A stretch of 64,000 nucleotides of DNA from Mycobacterium sp. MYCO198283 (GTDB lineage Bacteria > Actinomycetota > Actinomycetes > Mycobacteriales > Mycobacteriaceae): positions 62,001-126,000 of the forward strand of contig NZ_JAJQJI010000004.1 in the NCBI RefSeq assembly GCF_021213805.1. The letters run 5' to 3'. Of this stretch, positions 19,599 through 28,902 are shown one piece after another. A program made the position numbers and the translations under genes. The number at the start of each line of letters is the position of its first letter. Within the stretch, counting starts at the first letter, position 1. The notes under the pieces were generated by a model that was given only the letters and a program-made list of their open reading frames with translations, was not told the origin of the DNA and did no database searches.

Positions 19599-20625
19599 TC
19601 GGCGGCAGGTCCTTCAGCGTGACGATGCCCGGTGGTGCGGCCACCACGGCGGGGACCGCATTCGTGACCGGCATCGCGGTGTAGATCATCCCGAGCCCCA
19701 TGAAGCCCGGTTCGTTCCAGTCGCGTGGGGGCAGGCAGTGCAGCACCGTGCGCATGTTCGGCACACCGAACACGCTGATGACGTGGCCGTGCTCCAGCGG
19801 CTTGGGCGGGATGACGTGGTCGCCCATGGTCCAGTTGAACCCGACGCTCACGACGTTGCGGTCGCCGACCCACCCGCGGTGGTAGCCGTAGACGCCGCCG
19901 ACGGTGCCCGCCGGGATCTGCATGAAACCGAGGTCGGTGGAGCCGGTCGCCGTGGTGAACTGCACGTCGAACGTCATGCGGTCCAGCTCCGCGCCGATCG
20001 CGTCGGCCATCATTGCAGCGCTCTCAGCGAAGACCTCGCTCTCGCGGCGCACGCTCTCGGCCAGGCCCGGGGTGTCGGGGTCCTGTGAGAAGCCCATCGC
20101 CCGCTGCGTTCCCGCCGACTCGTAGGTCGAGCAGTCGACGGATTCGGTGATCCTGATCTCGTCGACACGCTCGCACGCGCCGCTGAGCACCATCCCCACC
20201 ACGTTCGTCATCCCCGGGTGCGCGCCGCTGCCGAAGATCGTCGAATGGCCGGTCTCGCAGGCGGTCCGGATGCGCTCGCGGTCCGCCGCGGACTGCTTGC
20301 CGCCGGTGATCCACGCGGCGCTGGTGCAGACGTTGACGCCGGCGGCCAGCAGCGCCACCAGCTCGTCGACGTCGGGCCACAGCGGGTTGTAGCAGCAGGC
20401 GTCGGCGCCGAGGGCCAGCAGCTGCCCGACATCGTCGGTCGCGGTGATGCCCGTCGGCTTCGGCCAGTCGGCCAGCGCCGCGGCGTCCACGCCGACCTTG
20501 TCCGGGCTGTGGGCGTACACCCCCACCAGCTCCATGTCGGGTCGGCCGATGATCGCGTGCAACGAGCGCCGGCCGATGTTGCCGGTGGTCCACTGGATCA
20601 CGCGCAGCGGTGCAGCGCTCGTCAT
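19573..20625 (-). CDS. DapB-like NAD(P)H-dependent amine dehydrogenase-family oxidoreductase
   Basis: A 350-residue Rossmann oxidoreductase: VIQWTTGNIGRRSLHAII (dinucleotide-binding), GVYAHSPDKVG, CYNPLWPDVDELVALLAAGVNV, then an alpha/beta substrate domain. Proteins of this type are abundant in mycobacteria and annotated as dihydrodipicolinate reductase-like or 2,4-diaminopentanoate dehydrogenase-like. The physiological substrate is unknown. The ATG at 20625 is clear. It stands where M. tuberculosis has eis, between degV and comEA. Confidence 0.8.
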   Translation of the reverse strand: MTSAAPLRVIQWTTGNIGRRSLHAIIGRPDMELVGVYAHSPDKVGVDAAALADWPKPTGITATDDVGQLLALGADACCYNPLWPDVDELVALLAAGVNVCTSAAWITGGKQSAADRERIRTACETGHSTIFGSGAHPGMTNVVGMVLSGACERVDEIRITESVDCSTYESAGTQRAMGFSQDPDTPGLAESVRRESEVFAESAAMMADAIGAELDRMTFDVQFTTATGSTDLGFMQIPAGTVGGVYGYHRGWVGDRNVVSVGFNWTMGDHVIPPKPLEHGHVISVFGVPNMRTVLHCLPPRDWNEPGFMGLGMIYTAMPVTNAVPAVVAAPPGIVTLKDLPPITGRSWPR

Positions 20626-20778
20626 GGGTGTCCTCTCGTCGGATGTTCGGACATGTATACCGCCGAGCCGGTGGCCGGCGGTCGCGATCGATCCCCAGCC
20701 GCAGGTTCCTCCACAGCTCGCGATGCGGCACCGGCGGAGACGGCCGTGGTGTCGGAGGCCGCTCCTAGCGTTCGGCCC

Positions 20779-21633
20779 ATGCGCACCGAACCGCCCGCCG
20801 CGCGGCTGCAGCGCCGGCTGCACCCCACCGACGACGCCGACGACGCCGCCTCGGATGACGATTCCGGAGACACCACGGGGGCCGACCTCTCGCGGTGGCT
20901 TCCGGCCGATCCTGGCGGTCAGAACGCCGGTCTGTGGGCCCGCCTGCGGGCCGATCCGGGCCGGGCGGGCACCGTCGCGCTGGGCGGGCTGGCGGCACTG
21001 GCGGTGCTGGTGACCATCTTCCTGCTGGTGCGCGACCAGCCGGCGCCGGTGGTTGCCGCGAAGCTGCCGCCCGTGCAGCCGGTCGGTTCGTCAGCTCCGG
21101 GGTCGGGCGGGCAACCGGCTCCGGCCGCGCCACCGGCGCCGGTGTCCACCGCACCGGTGGTGGTCAGCGTGGTCGGCCTGGTGCACAAACCGGGTCTGGT
21201 GACGCTCGAGCCGGGTGCCCGGATCGCCGACGCGATCACCGCCGCGGGCGGCACGCTCGACGGCGCAGACACCATCGGGCTGAACATGGCGCGCCGGGTC
21301 GCAGACGGCGAGCAGATCATCGTCGGCATCGCCCCGCCGCCGGGCCAGCCTCCGGTCCTCGGCAGCTCGATCGCCGCGGATCCGCACGCCACGACTCCGG
21401 ATCCGTCGTCGGCAGCGCCTGCCGGCGGGGCGCCCGCCGGCGCACCGATCGACGTCAACGCGGCGACGGTCGACCAGCTCGACGAGTTGCCGGGCGTCGG
21501 CCCGGTGACCGCCCAGGCCATCGTGGCGTGGCGGGCGGAGCACGGTCGGTTCACCAGCGTCGACCAGCTCGGTGAGGTCGACGGCATCGGACCTGCACGG
21601 CTGGAGAAGCTGCGCAAGCTCGTGCGGGTGTGA
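20779..21633 (+). CDS. comEA: ComEA-like DNA-binding membrane protein
   Basis: A 284-residue protein. It has a cytoplasmic acidic N-terminus (1-55), one transmembrane helix (about 70-90, VALGGLAALAVLVTIFLLV), a Pro/Ala linker and an SLBB domain (VVVSVVGLVHKPGLVTLEPG). A helix-hairpin-helix DNA-binding domain follows at the C-terminus (IDVNAATVDQLDELPGVGP; IGPARLEKLRKLV). It is followed immediately by comEC. In competent bacteria the pair binds and imports DNA; natural competence is not established for most mycobacteria. Confidence 0.92.
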   Translation: MRTEPPAARLQRRLHPTDDADDAASDDDSGDTTGADLSRWLPADPGGQNAGLWARLRADPGRAGTVALGGLAALAVLVTIFLLVRDQPAPVVAAKLPPVQPVGSSAPGSGGQPAPAAPPAPVSTAPVVVSVVGLVHKPGLVTLEPGARIADAITAAGGTLDGADTIGLNMARRVADGEQIIVGIAPPPGQPPVLGSSIAADPHATTPDPSSAAPAGGAPAGAPIDVNAATVDQLDELPGVGPVTAQAIVAWRAEHGRFTSVDQLGEVDGIGPARLEKLRKLVRV

Positions 21634-21636
21634 GCG

Positions 21637-23190
21637 GTGCCGGCCGGACCTGACCCCGATGCGCCGATGTCCGCCGGTGGCCTGGACGTCCGGCTGGTGC
21701 CGGCGGCCCTCACCGGCTGGGCGGTCACCGCCGCGGGCATCGTGGCGCCGGGGGCCGGGCCGGCATCGGTGGTGCTGGCGGTCCTCACCGCCGCCGGGGC
21801 GGTCCTCACGCGCCGGCGGGCGCCGCCCGGCAGCGCGGCGGCCGCCGCGGCGGCGGTGGTCGCGGCGGCCGCGGTCGTCGGGCTCGGGTTCGGCCTTGCC
21901 GTCGCGCTGCGGGTCCGGGCCGTCGAGGCCCATCCCCTGCGCGGCGAGATCGGTGCCACCGCGGAGGTCGTGGTCACCGCGGTGGAGTCGCCGCGCCCGG
22001 TCGCCGGCGGCGCACGGGTGATGTTTCGGGCAACGCTGGTCGCCGCCGAGGGTCGTGAACTCGCCGGCCGGGTGATTGTCTTCGCGCCAGCACGCGGGTT
22101 CGTCGAGCTGACCGCCGGGCGCCCGGCCCGGTTTCGTGCGAGCATCGGGCGGCCGCAGCGGCGTGATCTGACGGTCGCGGCGCTGACCGCGCGCGGCAAG
22201 CCGGTGCTGGGGACCGCGGCGTGGCACCAGCGGGTCGCGCAGCGGGTCCGCGCCGACACCGCGGCGGCGGCGCGCGCCGTTCTACCCGCCGACCAGGCCG
22301 CGCTGCTCCCGGCGCTCGTGCTCGGCGACACCACGGCTGTGCCGCCGACCACGACGGCCGCGTTCCGGACCGCGGGCCTGACGCATCTGACGGCGGTCTC
22401 GGGTGCCAACGTGACGATCGTGTGCGGCGCGGTGCTGCTGGCGGCGGGAGCGCTCGGGCCGCGGCTGGCGGCGGGGCTCGCGGCGTTGGCGCTGGTGGCG
22501 TTCGTCACCGTCGTGCAGCCGTCGCCCTCGGTGCTGCGCGCGGCGTTGATGGGTGCCATCGCGTTGTTGGCGATCGTGACGCACCGGCGGCGGCAGGCGC
22601 TGCCGGCGCTGGCGGCGAGCGTACTGATGCTGCTGATCGTCGCGCCGGAACTGGCTGTCGACGTCGGGTTCGCGTTATCGGTCGTGGCGACCGCGGCGCT
22701 CATCCTCCTCGCCCCGAGGTGGTCGGCGCGGTGGGTGGCACGTGGGTGGCCGAAACCGGTGGCCGACGCGCTGAGCGTGGCGCTGGCGGCGCAACTGGTC
22801 ACTGCGCCGCTGGTCGCCGCCATCTCGGGACAGTTCAGCGTGGTGGCCGTGGCGGCGAATGTGGCGGTGGCGCCGGTGATCCCGGTGATCACGGTGGTCG
22901 GCACCGCTGCCGCGACGCTGGCCGCCGGCTGGCCCTTCGGCGCCGAGTTGCTCATCCGGTTCGCGGGCCCGGCGCTGTGGTGGCTGCTGGGCGTGACCGA
23001 CGCCGCGGCCGCCGTGCCGGGCGCCGCGGTGACGCTGCCGCACGGGTTCGCCGGCGCGGCGCTGGCGGCGGTGCTGGGCGCGGCCGCGCTGGCGGTGGTC
23101 CGTTGGCGGCGGGCGCGGTGGCTGTGGTGGCCGGCGGCGGGGGTCACACTCACCGTCGCGGCGTGGACGGTGGCCGGCGCCCTGCGCTGA
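21637..23190 (+). CDS. comEC: ComEC/Rec2-type membrane channel protein
   Basis: About 517 residues with many hydrophobic helices. An N-terminal helical pair and OB-like segment (70-180) are followed by the competence domain with HLTAVSGANVTIVCGAVLL and QPSPSVLRAALMGAIALLAI. The metallo-beta-lactamase domain that ends full-length ComEC is absent, as is usual in mycobacteria. The GTG at 21637 lies 3 nt after the comEA stop; an ATG at 21667 is the alternative. The stop lies inside a 16-bp tandem repeat. Confidence 0.9.
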   Translation: MPAGPDPDAPMSAGGLDVRLVPAALTGWAVTAAGIVAPGAGPASVVLAVLTAAGAVLTRRRAPPGSAAAAAAAVVAAAAVVGLGFGLAVALRVRAVEAHPLRGEIGATAEVVVTAVESPRPVAGGARVMFRATLVAAEGRELAGRVIVFAPARGFVELTAGRPARFRASIGRPQRRDLTVAALTARGKPVLGTAAWHQRVAQRVRADTAAAARAVLPADQAALLPALVLGDTTAVPPTTTAAFRTAGLTHLTAVSGANVTIVCGAVLLAAGALGPRLAAGLAALALVAFVTVVQPSPSVLRAALMGAIALLAIVTHRRRQALPALAASVLMLLIVAPELAVDVGFALSVVATAALILLAPRWSARWVARGWPKPVADALSVALAAQLVTAPLVAAISGQFSVVAVAANVAVAPVIPVITVVGTAAATLAAGWPFGAELLIRFAGPALWWLLGVTDAAAAVPGAAVTLPHGFAGAALAAVLGAAALAVVRWRRARWLWWPAAGVTLTVAAWTVAGALR

Positions 23191-23245
23191 CGGCGCCCTG
23201 AGCTGACAACGCGCTGGGCTGACGGCGCGCTGGGCTGACGGCGTG
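23182..23245 (+). repeat. Four tandem copies of a 16-bp unit
   Basis: Units begin at 23182, 23198, 23214 and 23230 with consensus CTGGGCTGACGGCGCG. The last two differ at one position. The first unit contains the comEC stop codon, so every unit repeats an in-frame-looking CTGA. The array fills most of the comEC-holA gap and ends 34 nt before the holA GTG. Confidence 0.85.
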
Positions 23246-23279
23246 CGGGGTTGTCACCGCTGCGTGGCACCATCGAGGC

Positions 23280-24239
23280 GTGAATGCGCCCGGACTGCAC
23301 CTGGTGTTGGGGGACGAGGAACTCCTCGTCGAGCGCGCGGTCGCGGCGGTGTTGCAGGAGGTGCGGCGACGCGCGGGCACGCCCGAGGTACCGGTCGACC
23401 GGTGCCGGGCGGGAGACGTCGGCACCGGCGAGCTGGCGGAGCTGCTCAGCCCGTCGCTGTTCGCCGACGAGCGCGTGGTGGTCCTCGATTCCGCGGACGA
23501 GGCGGGAAAGGATGCTGCCGCGCTCGTCGCCGATACGGCTGCGGCCCTGCCCGCGGGCACCACGCTCGTCGTCGTGCATTCCGGTGGCGGGCGGGCCAAG
23601 GCGCTGGCCGGGCAGCTGCGGACCATCGGCGCGCAGGAGCACCCGTGCAAGCGCATCACCCGGCATCGCGAGCGGGTCGACTTCGTGCGCGCCGAGTTCG
23701 CGGCGCTCAAGGTGAAGGTGGATGCCGACGCGGTGACGGCGCTGATCGACGCCGTCGGATTCGACCTGCGGGAGCTGGCGGCGGCGTGCTCGCAGCTGGT
23801 CGCCGACACGGCCGGCCACGTCGACGTCGCCGCCGTCCGGCGCTACCACAGCGGGAAAGCGGAGGTCCGCGGCTTCGACATCGCCGACAAGGCGGTCGCC
23901 GGGGACGTCGCGGGCGCCGCGGAGGCGCTGCGCTGGGCGATGGTGGGCGGTGAGCCGCAGGTGGTGCTGGCCGACGCACTGGCCGAAGCGGTCCATGCGA
24001 TCGCGCGCATCGGGCCGCTGTCGGGCAGCGCGCAGCAACTCGCCGGCGAGGTGGGCATGCCGCCGTGGCGGGTGGAGAAGGTGCAGAAGCAGGCCCGCCG
24101 CTGGTCGCGCCACTCGGTGGCGGAGGCGGTGCGGGTGGTCGCGTCGCTCAACGCCGACGTCAAGGGCGCCGCGGCGAGCGCCGACTACGCGCTGGAAACC
24201 GCGGTGCGCCGCGTCGCGGAGCTGGCCGCTGACCGGTAG
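23280..24239 (+). CDS. holA: DNA polymerase III subunit delta
   Basis: Clamp-loader delta subunit, 319 residues, which opens the sliding clamp. Seen: N-terminal [29 protein letters not shown], the lysine-rich [11 protein letters not shown] region, [18 protein letters not shown], and a C-terminal helical collar ([16 protein letters not shown]). The GTG at 23280 is the only start consistent with the family N-terminus. It follows comEC as in M. tuberculosis and converges on rpsT. Confidence 0.93.
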   Translation: MNAPGLHLVLGDEELLVERAVAAVLQEVRRRAGTPEVPVDRCRAGDVGTGELAELLSPSLFADERVVVLDSADEAGKDAAALVADTAAALPAGTTLVVVHSGGGRAKALAGQLRTIGAQEHPCKRITRHRERVDFVRAEFAALKVKVDADAVTALIDAVGFDLRELAAACSQLVADTAGHVDVAAVRRYHSGKAEVRGFDIADKAVAGDVAGAAEALRWAMVGGEPQVVLADALAEAVHAIARIGPLSGSAQQLAGEVGMPPWRVEKVQKQARRWSRHSVAEAVRVVASLNADVKGAAASADYALETAVRRVAELAADR

Positions 24240-24252
24240 GCCCGCCCGGCGA

Positions 24253-24513
24253 TCAGAGCTTGTTGAACGCCAGCGTCAGCGCGGACTTGCGGTTGGCGGC
24301 CTGGTTCTTGTGGATGACGCCCTTGCTGGCGGCCTTGTCGAGCTGGCGGCAGGTCGCGGTGAGAAGCTCCTCGGCGACGGCCTTGTCACCGGCGGCGGCC
24401 GCCTCGCGGAACTTGCGCGTCGCGGTGTGCAGCGACGACTTCACCGACTTGTTGCGCAGCCGACGGCGCTCGTTGGTGCGGTTGCGCTTCTCCTGCGACT
24501 TGATGTTGGCCAC
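24253..24513 (-). CDS. rpsT: 30S ribosomal protein S20
   Basis: An 86-residue small-subunit protein that binds 16S rRNA early in assembly. Starts [18 protein letters not shown] with a GTG codon preceded by GAAGGAA; the C-terminus [23 protein letters not shown] is canonical. Divergent from the ATP-grasp gene, with about 145 bp between the starts that presumably holds both promoters. Confidence 0.97.
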   Translation of the reverse strand: MANIKSQEKRNRTNERRRLRNKSVKSSLHTATRKFREAAAAGDKAVAEELLTATCRQLDKAASKGVIHKNQAANRKSALTLAFNKL

Positions 24514-24659
24514 GCGTGAGTTCCTTCGAAATCGACTGCTGAAATGACGGCAAGAAATGGGGCCCGGTCAACGGGCGGCAGTGGCCCAGGCTACCAGTGA
24601 CGAGGGTCAACGCCCAAAGCGGCGGCGCTGGACTGCCGAAGCACGGGTCGTCAGGCAGC

Positions 24660-26333
24660 ATGAGCCCGGTGAGCCTGAGAACCGCGAGCCCGCAAACCGG
24701 TCGCCGATTCCGCACCGACGGTGCCCGTACGTTCGAGCGGATCTTCTCCGGTTACGAGCAGCCGGGCTCCTATGCGCGCGCCTTCGACGAGATGTTCGAC
24801 GCGCAGGGCAACGTCCGCGGACCCTACAAGGGCATTTTCGCCGAGTTGGCGCCGTCGGACGCCTCGGAGCTCGCCGCTCGGGCCGAAGCACTGGGCCGGG
24901 CGTTCATCAACCAAGGCGTCACCTTCTCGCTCTCAGGTCAGGAGCGGCCGTTCCCGCTGGACCTGGTGCCGCGGGTGATCTCGGCGGCCGAGTGGACGCG
25001 GCTGGAACGCGGCATCACGCAGCGGGTGCGGGCGTTGGAGCTGTACCTCGACGACATCTACGGCGAGCAGCAGATCCTGCGCGACGAGGTGATCCCGCGC
25101 CGGCTGATCACGTCGTGTGAGCACTTTCACCGCGAGGCCTACGGCATCAACCCGCCGAACGGGGTGCGCATCCACGTCGCCGGCATCGACCTGATCCGCG
25201 ACGCCCAGGGCGTGTTCCGGGTGCTCGAGGACAACCTGCGCTCGCCGTCGGGCGTGTCCTATGTCATGGAGAACCGCCGCACGATGGCGCGGGTGTTCCC
25301 GAACCTGTTCGCCACCCACCGGGTGCGGGCGGTCGGCGACTACTCGTCGCACCTGCTGCGCGCGCTGCGCAACGCCGCGGCCACCAACGAAGCCGATCCG
25401 ACGGTCGTCGTGCTGACGCCGGGGCCGTTCAACTCGGCCTATTTCGAGCATTCGCTGCTGGCGCGGCAGATGGGCGTCGAGCTGGTGGAGGGCCGCGACC
25501 TGTTCTGTCGTGACAACACCGTCTACATGCGCACCACCGAAGGGGAACGGCAGGTCGACGTCATCTACCGGCGCATCGACGACGCGTTCCTCGACCCGAT
25601 GCAGTTCCGGCCGGACTCGGTGCTGGGGGTGGCGGGCCTGCTCAACGCCGCCCGCGCCGGCAACGTCGTCATCGCCAGCGCCGTGGGCAACGGCGTCGGC
25701 GATGACAAGCTCGTTTACACCTACGTGCCGACCATCATCGAGTACTACCTCGGCGAGAAGCCGCTGCTGGCCAACGTCGACACGCTGCGCTGCTGGCTCG
25801 ACGACGAGCGCGAAGAGGTGCTCGACCGGATCGCCGAGCTGGTGGTCAAGCCGGTGGAGGGGTCGGGCGGCTACGGCATCGTGTTCGGGCCCGACGCGTC
25901 GGAGAAGGAGCTCGCGGCCACCGCGAAGAAGATCCGCAACGATCCGCGCGGCTGGATCGCCCAGCCCGTCGTGCAGCTGTCGACCGTGCCGACGCAGGTC
26001 GGTGACCGGCTCGCCCCGCGCCACGTCGACCTGCGGCCGTTCGCGGTCAACGACGGCAACGACGTGTGGGTGCTGCCCGGCGGGCTGACGCGGGTGGCGC
26101 TCAACGAGGGTTCGCTGGTCGTCAACTCCAGCCAGGGCGGCGGCTCGAAGGACACCTGGGTGCTGGCGCCGCGGTCCTCGGTGGCCGCCCGGGAGCTCGG
26201 CGCCGCGGAGATCGTGCGGTCGCTGCCCAAGGCCGACGCCCAGCACCCGGTCGACAAGGGCCCCGAGCTCTCGGCATCCCAACAGCAGCAACAGCAACAG
26301 CAGCAGGGAGGCGTCGCCGATGCTCGCCCGTAA
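24660..26333 (+). CDS. Circularly permuted ATP-grasp type protein
   Basis: About 557 residues. Seen: FERIFSGYEQPGSYARAFDEMFD, RGITQRVRALELYLDDIYGEQQIL, FRVLEDNLRSPSGVSYVMENRR and ELVVKPVEGSGGYGIVFGPDAS (ATP-grasp loop), with a Gln-rich C-terminal tail. The catalysed ligation is unknown. It is always found with an alpha-E protein and a transglutaminase-like protein, as here, overlapping the next start by 14 nt. The start is uncertain: ATG 24660 is preferred, with TTG- or GTG-type extension upstream possible. Confidence 0.88.
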   Translation: MSPVSLRTASPQTGRRFRTDGARTFERIFSGYEQPGSYARAFDEMFDAQGNVRGPYKGIFAELAPSDASELAARAEALGRAFINQGVTFSLSGQERPFPLDLVPRVISAAEWTRLERGITQRVRALELYLDDIYGEQQILRDEVIPRRLITSCEHFHREAYGINPPNGVRIHVAGIDLIRDAQGVFRVLEDNLRSPSGVSYVMENRRTMARVFPNLFATHRVRAVGDYSSHLLRALRNAAATNEADPTVVVLTPGPFNSAYFEHSLLARQMGVELVEGRDLFCRDNTVYMRTTEGERQVDVIYRRIDDAFLDPMQFRPDSVLGVAGLLNAARAGNVVIASAVGNGVGDDKLVYTYVPTIIEYYLGEKPLLANVDTLRCWLDDEREEVLDRIAELVVKPVEGSGGYGIVFGPDASEKELAATAKKIRNDPRGWIAQPVVQLSTVPTQVGDRLAPRHVDLRPFAVNDGNDVWVLPGGLTRVALNEGSLVVNSSQGGGSKDTWVLAPRSSVAARELGAAEIVRSLPKADAQHPVDKGPELSASQQQQQQQQQGGVADARP

Positions 26334-27294
26334 CGCCGAGTCGCTGTACTGGATCGGACGCTACGTCGAGCGTGCCGACGACACCGCACGCATCCTCGAC
26401 GTCACCGTGCATCAGCTGCTGGAGGACTCCAGCGTCGACCCCGACCACACGTCGCGGGTGCTGCTGCAGGTGCTCGGCATTCAGCCGCCCGAGCACCGGC
26501 TCGACGTCTGGTCGCTCACCGACCTCGTCGCGTTCAGCCGCGAGAGCGGCGGCAACTCCATCGTCGACTCGATCTCCGCCGCGCGGGAGAACGCCCGCTC
26601 GGCGCGCGAGGTCACCTCGTCGGAGATGTGGGAGTGCCTTAACACGACCTACAACGCGCTGCCGGAACGCGAGCGGGCGGCGCGACGGCTGGGGCCGCAC
26701 GAGTTCTTCTCCTTCGTCGAGGGCCGGGCCGCGATGTTCGCCGGCCTGGCCGACTCGACGCTGAGCCGCGACGACGGCTACCGGTTCATGGTGCTCGGCC
26801 GCGCGATCGAACGGGTGGACATGACGGTGCGGCTGCTGTTGTCGCGGGTGGGGGACAGCGCCTCGTCACCGGCGTGGGTGACGGTGCTGCGGTCCGCCGG
26901 CGCGCACGACACCTACCTGCGGACCTACCGCGGTGCGCTGGACGCCAACCGCGTCGTCGAGTTCATGCTGCTGGACCGGCTGTTCCCGCGGTCGGTGTTC
27001 TACTCGCTGCGGCTGGCCGAGCATCAGCTCGACGAGCTCGACCATCGGCCGAACAGCCGGGTGGGGGCCAACGCCGAGGCGCAGCGGCTGCTGGGCCGCG
27101 CCCGCAGTGAGCTGGAGTTCGTGCGGCCCGGGGTGCTGCTGGAGACGCTGGAGGAACGGCTGGCGGGCCTGCAGAAGATGTGCCGGGACTTCGGCGAGGC
27201 GGTGGCGCTGCAGTATTTTCACGCCGCGCCGTGGGTGGCGTGGACCGACGCCAGCCGCAGCGCGGAGCTGGTGATCGAAACCGGGGAGATCTGA
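26320..27294 (+). CDS. Alpha-E domain protein
   Basis: A 324-residue all-helical DUF403/alpha-E protein beginning MLARNAESLYWIGRYVERADDTARIL, a signature of the family. It contains further conserved GRAIERVDMTVRLLLSRV and FMLLDRLFPRSVFYSLRLAEHQL. Function unknown. It is coupled to the ATP-grasp gene by overlap and followed after 19 nt by the transglutaminase-like gene. The trio has been suggested to form or attach a peptide-like modification; that is inference from other genomes. Confidence 0.9.
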   Translation: MLARNAESLYWIGRYVERADDTARILDVTVHQLLEDSSVDPDHTSRVLLQVLGIQPPEHRLDVWSLTDLVAFSRESGGNSIVDSISAARENARSAREVTSSEMWECLNTTYNALPERERAARRLGPHEFFSFVEGRAAMFAGLADSTLSRDDGYRFMVLGRAIERVDMTVRLLLSRVGDSASSPAWVTVLRSAGAHDTYLRTYRGALDANRVVEFMLLDRLFPRSVFYSLRLAEHQLDELDHRPNSRVGANAEAQRLLGRARSELEFVRPGVLLETLEERLAGLQKMCRDFGEAVALQYFHAAPWVAWTDASRSAELVIETGEI

Positions 27295-27313
27295 GTCGGA
27301 TGAGGAGACGCCG

Positions 27314-28153
27314 ATGTGGCGCTTGCGGGTGATCCACGAGACCGGCTACGCCTACAAGGCGCCCGCCACGGCGTCGTACAACGAGGCCCGGCTGACACCG
27401 CGCAGCGACAACCGGCAGAACGTGATCCTCTCCCGGGTGGAGACGGTGCCGGCGACGCGGTCGTACCGCTACATCGACTACTGGGGCACGGCGGTGACGG
27501 CGTTCGATCTGCACGCTCCGCACCAGGAGCTCGCGGTCACCGCGTCGTCGGTGGTGGAGACCGACGTCGCCGAAGCGCCCGAGCAGCACGTCGGCTGGGA
27601 CGAGTTGCGCAGCGCCACGATCATCGACCGGTTCGACGAGGTGCTGACCCCCACGCGGTACACCCCGCACAGCCGGCGGATCCAGGCGGTGGGCCGGCGG
27701 ATCGCCAAGGAGTGCGACCCGGCGCAAGCCGTGATCGCCGCCGCGAAGTGGGTGCGCAGCGAACTCGACTACGTGCCCGGCACCACCGGCGTCCACTCGT
27801 CGGGACTCGACGCGCACCGCGAAGGCAAGGGCGTCTGCCAGGATTTCGCGCATCTGTCGCTGATCCTGTTGCGCAGCATGGGGATTCCCGCCCGCTACGT
27901 GTCGGGTTACCTGCACCCCGCGGTCGACGCGGTGATCGGAGACACGGTGGAGGGCCAGAGCCACGCCTGGGTGCAGGCCTGGACCGGCGGTTGGTGGAAC
28001 TACGACCCCACGAACGACAAGGGGATCAACGAGCAATACGTCAGCGTGGGCGTCGGCCGCGACTACGCCGACGTGTCGCCGCTGAAGGGCATCTACTCCG
28101 GCGGCGGGTCCACCGATCTCGACGTGGTCGTGGAGATCACCCGGCTCGCATAG
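27314..28153 (+). CDS. Transglutaminase-like cysteine protease family protein
   Basis: A 279-residue protein with an N-terminal beta domain (VIHETGYAYKAPATASYNEARLTPR) and a transglutaminase core. The catalytic triad candidates are Cys in GKGVCQDFAHLSL, His in SHAWVQAW and Asp in YDPTND. There is no signal peptide. It is third in the ATP-grasp/alpha-E/transglutaminase operon. Members may cleave or cross-link peptides; no substrate is known. Confidence 0.9.
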   Translation: MWRLRVIHETGYAYKAPATASYNEARLTPRSDNRQNVILSRVETVPATRSYRYIDYWGTAVTAFDLHAPHQELAVTASSVVETDVAEAPEQHVGWDELRSATIIDRFDEVLTPTRYTPHSRRIQAVGRRIAKECDPAQAVIAAAKWVRSELDYVPGTTGVHSSGLDAHREGKGVCQDFAHLSLILLRSMGIPARYVSGYLHPAVDAVIGDTVEGQSHAWVQAWTGGWWNYDPTNDKGINEQYVSVGVGRDYADVSPLKGIYSGGGSTDLDVVVEITRLA

Positions 28154-28206
28154 TCCGCGGCGCCGGGTGCCTGACGAACACCCGGGTGACGTGCCAGGGT
28201 GTACGG

Positions 28207-28821
28207 ATGGCTGAGATCGCGGTGCGCCCGGCGGCGCGGGCCGACCTGCGGGCGCTGTCGCAGGTGCTGGGACGCGCCTTTTTCGACGACCCGGTGATGC
28301 GGTGGATGATGCCCGACGACCGGGCGCGCGCCGCCCGGTTGCCGCGGGTCTTCGCGACGATGACGCGACACCACTACCTGGGCAACGGCGGCGTGGAGGT
28401 GGCGTCCGGACCCGCGGGCATCGGGGCTGCGGCGCTGTGGGACCCGCCGAATAAGTGGCAGCAGACCGACTGGCAGGGGCTGCGCATGTTGCCGACGTTC
28501 CTGTTCGCGATGCGCAGCCGCGTCCGCCGCGGGCAGCTGCTGACCGAGACGACGAAGAAGGTGCACCCCGAGGAGCCGCACTGGTACCTCGGGGTGATCG
28601 GCAGCGACCCGACGGTGCGCGGCGGCGGCTACGGGCAGGCGCTCATGCGGTCGCGGCTGGACCGCTGCGACGCCGAGGGCGCACCGGCCTATCTGGAGTC
28701 GAGCAAGCCCGACAACGTGCCGTACTACGAGCGGTTCGGTTTCACGGTGACGCGGGAGATCGCGCTGCCGGAGGACGGGCCGCTGCTGTGGGCGATGTGG
28801 CGGCAGCCGCGGACGGGTTAG
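28207..28821 (+). CDS. GNAT-family N-acetyltransferase
   Basis: A 204-residue acetyltransferase with the acetyl-CoA loop GSDPTVRGGGYGQALM and the C-terminal AYLESSKPDNVPYYERFGF typical of GNAT proteins. The ATG at 28207 is taken. The acceptor is unknown. Separate from the trio upstream by 53 nt, possibly cotranscribed. Confidence 0.88.
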   Translation: MAEIAVRPAARADLRALSQVLGRAFFDDPVMRWMMPDDRARAARLPRVFATMTRHHYLGNGGVEVASGPAGIGAAALWDPPNKWQQTDWQGLRMLPTFLFAMRSRVRRGQLLTETTKKVHPEEPHWYLGVIGSDPTVRGGGYGQALMRSRLDRCDAEGAPAYLESSKPDNVPYYERFGFTVTREIALPEDGPLLWAMWRQPRTG

Positions 28822-28827
28822 CCCGCC

Positions 28828-28885
28828 GAGATCGACGAAATGCCGCGATCTACTCGTATTTCCGCGCCCAGGCGTCGGTTTCGGC
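28828..28885 (+). repeat. Dispersed 58-nt intergenic repeat, copy B
   Basis: Same ends (GAGATCGACG and GTCGGTTTCGGC), same length and the same interior CTCG and CGCGCCC blocks as 3707-3764. Located between two convergent genes, 6 nt after the acetyltransferase stop. Confidence 0.6.
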
Positions 28886-28902
28886 GGGGTAGGGGCGCGG
28901 TG

